DNA of 64,000 nt from Liolophura sinensis (Eukaryota > Mollusca > Polyplacophora > Chitonida > Chitonidae): assembly GCF_032854445.1 (NCBI RefSeq), contig NC_088302.1, positions 21,153,788 through 21,217,787 of the forward strand. Direction: 5' to 3'. The notes beneath the pieces are model-generated. The model did no database searches and was not told where the DNA came from. It saw only the letters and a program-made list of their open reading frames with translations. The translations under genes were made by a program, and so were the position numbers. How positions within the stretch are numbered: position 1 is the first letter of the stretch; the number at the start of each line of letters is the position of its first letter. Below are positions 62,540-64,000 of the stretch, one piece after another.

Positions 62540-63320
62540 AATTTTTTCTCGATTTTCTTGAGCAAACACAAGAAATTACAAGACGAAGCAATTCATTGTT
62601 TTCCCCGCCTGAATCTACACTGGAATGACGAAGCATGGGTTTGTTTTTAGTAACTGGGAGAAATTGCAGAACAGAATATTGTATTGCTCTTGAGTAATCA
62701 CGAAAAATTACACAGTGTTGCATTGTTCTTGTGGCAAGAGTACTCATGAAACATTGCCGGGAAGAATGGTGTAACTCTTGAGTCATCTCGAGACCATTCA
62801 GCATGGCTACATTGCTTTTGAGGAAGCCAAGAGACCAAGCATTGCACTTTTCTTGAGCCATCAACAGAAATTACAGGACGAGTAGCACTGCATTGCTCTT
62901 GAGTGCAATGCTATAGGGGAAACCGACGACCATCCGCAGGCTTCTGGCAGACCTTCCCACTGACGGCAAGAGAGGAAACCAGCTTGAGCTGGACTTGAAC
63001 TAACAGCGACCGCATAGGTGATTACGCTGCGCTAGCGTGCTAACCATCTCGGCAACAGAGTCCCTGGGAAATTGAAGGACGAATATATATAGCATTACAT
63101 TGTTTATGAGCCATGAAGAGAAATTGAAGGATGAGTATTTATAGCATTACATTGTTTATGGACCATGAAGAGAAATTGAAGGACGAATAACTCTGCATTG
63201 TTCTTGAAATGGAAGACGAAGTACTACATCGTTGTTGACAAATGAAGAGAAATTGTTTTTTGAGTAATCAACAGAAATCGAAGGACGTAATAGCATTACC
63301 GCAATGGTGTTGCAACAATC
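62540..63320 (+). repeat. minisatellite, about 40-bp unit, split by a SINE
   Basis: Irregular tandem copies built on GAGAAATTGAAGGACGAGTA and GCATTGCATTGCTCTTGAG, from about 62540 to 62905 and again from 63065 to 63320. A SINE copy interrupts them. Confidence 0.75.
62912..63066 (-). repeat. SINE family 1 head half (reverse), inside minisatellite
   Basis: GGGGAAACCGACGACCATCC, GCAGGCTTCTGGCAGACCTT, GAGGAAACCAGCTTGAGCTG, AACAGCGACCGCATAGGTGA, CGCTGCGCTAGCGTGCTAAC. It lacks the family 1 tail and sits between minisatellite units on both sides. Confidence 0.85.
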
Positions 63321-63785
63321 GCGACAAACTATATACAGAACGAAGTCATTGATTTTGTTTCATCATGGCATCGTGCAGGAAGAAGTGTTGCAAAGTTTTC
63401 ATGAGTATATAGTTATAAAAGTTAGAACACTTTTAGTTACTTAGCAAACGAGGACGCAATGTCCTCGTAGGTGTGACTTGTGAAATATGTCAACAATGGT
63501 TTGTTGACATTAATTTACCAGTCACGTGTCTCGCCCTTTCCAGAAGCAAAAACGACACCTCTTTCCATCAGGAACTACTCAAGTTCACAAACATCCAGTT
63601 TCTAAATTTTCTTGTTCATTCGTCTAGTCTAAATGACTTTTTATGAATTTTTTTCCGACGCCCATGCTACAGTAAACGCGATCAAAAATTGTTCCCTAAT
63701 CTATTCGACAGGTCACATGATACAGTTGGACTTTTTCTACCTTTATTGATAAAAGAGTTCAAATTCCTGATAATGGCATTACGAT
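63321..63785. other. intergenic, nothing recognised
   Basis: No supported feature. Confidence 0.45.
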
Positions 63786-63787
63786 GA

Positions 63788-63956
63788 GCGGAAACCGCCC
63801 ACGATCATCCGCAGGTTGCTGACAGACATTCCAACCTACGGCCGAAGAGAAAGCCAGCATGAGATGGGCCTGAATTCACAACGACGGCATTGGTGAGAGG
63901 CTACTGGGTCATTGTGCATCGCTGGTGTGCTAACCATCTCGGCAACGGAGGACCCT
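63788..63956 (-). repeat. SINE family 1 head half (reverse)
   Basis: GCGGAAACCGCCCACGATCA, TCCGCAGGTTGCTGACAGAC, AAGAGAAAGCCAGCATGAGA, GGCATTGGTGAGAGGCTACT and GCAACGGAGG. Tail missing, like the copy at 62912. Confidence 0.85.
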
Positions 63957-64000
63957 TTAGAGAGTAGAAGGTAAAGGGTTGAAACTGCGCAGTATGTTTC

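Noticed and set aside
62520-62864. 114-codon minus-strand frame
   Set aside because: It is a translation of the ~40-bp minisatellite.

Overview
This window is nuclear DNA from an animal, most likely a lophotrochozoan invertebrate such as a mollusc or brachiopod. Its genes are split into many short exons with GT-AG introns. The DNA is AT-rich, full of (TA)n tracts and minisatellites, and carries many copies of tRNA-derived SINEs of a type I associate with molluscan genomes. I see no bacterial gene structure, CRISPR array, rRNA gene or viral coding sequence. The organism call is inference.

Four protein-coding genes can be read exon by exon. (1) On the minus strand, 4.5-15.1 kb, is an ankyrin-repeat DHHC palmitoyltransferase of the ZDHHC13/17 (HIP14/AKR1) type. 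Its promoter end faces gene 2. Some ankyrin exons are missing, probably inside a 200-N assembly gap. (2) On the plus strand, 17.1-22.7 kb, is RBX1, the RING-H2 subunit of cullin-RING ubiquitin ligases, in six coding exons. (3) On the minus strand, 27.6-33.4 kb, is TMEM33, an ER/nuclear-envelope membrane protein, in seven coding exons with a likely untranslated first exon near 34.5 kb. (4) On the minus strand, 51.3-55.0 kb, is AASDHPPT, the cytosolic 4'-phosphopantetheinyl transferase, in five coding exons. These are unrelated housekeeping genes; nothing suggests they work as one system. The ZDHHC-like gene and RBX1 are head to head and may share the 15.1-17.1 kb promoter interval.

The most interesting signal is in the ZDHHC-like gene. 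Two exons (7794-7959 and 5294-5468) each encode the TM5-loop-TM6 block that follows the DHHC domain. They have identical entry and exit splice phases, and including both in one mRNA breaks the frame. They therefore look like mutually exclusive exons giving an enzyme with alternative membrane segments.

The same gene has an in-frame TAG and a one-base frameshift in its ankyrin exons, and RBX1 has a one-base deletion in exon 1. RBX1 is essential, so at least some of these lesions are probably assembly errors. TMEM33 and AASDHPPT read cleanly.

The remainder is intron or intergenic DNA: 34.6-51.2 kb and 55.8-64.0 kb hold no gene I can support. They contain SINE copies, a long-inverted-repeat element (48.7-49.24 kb), several different minisatellites, and a few GC-richer islands that could be regulatory. 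An 8-base palindrome, TAGGCCTA, is strongly over-represented, mostly in 34.8-45.4 kb.
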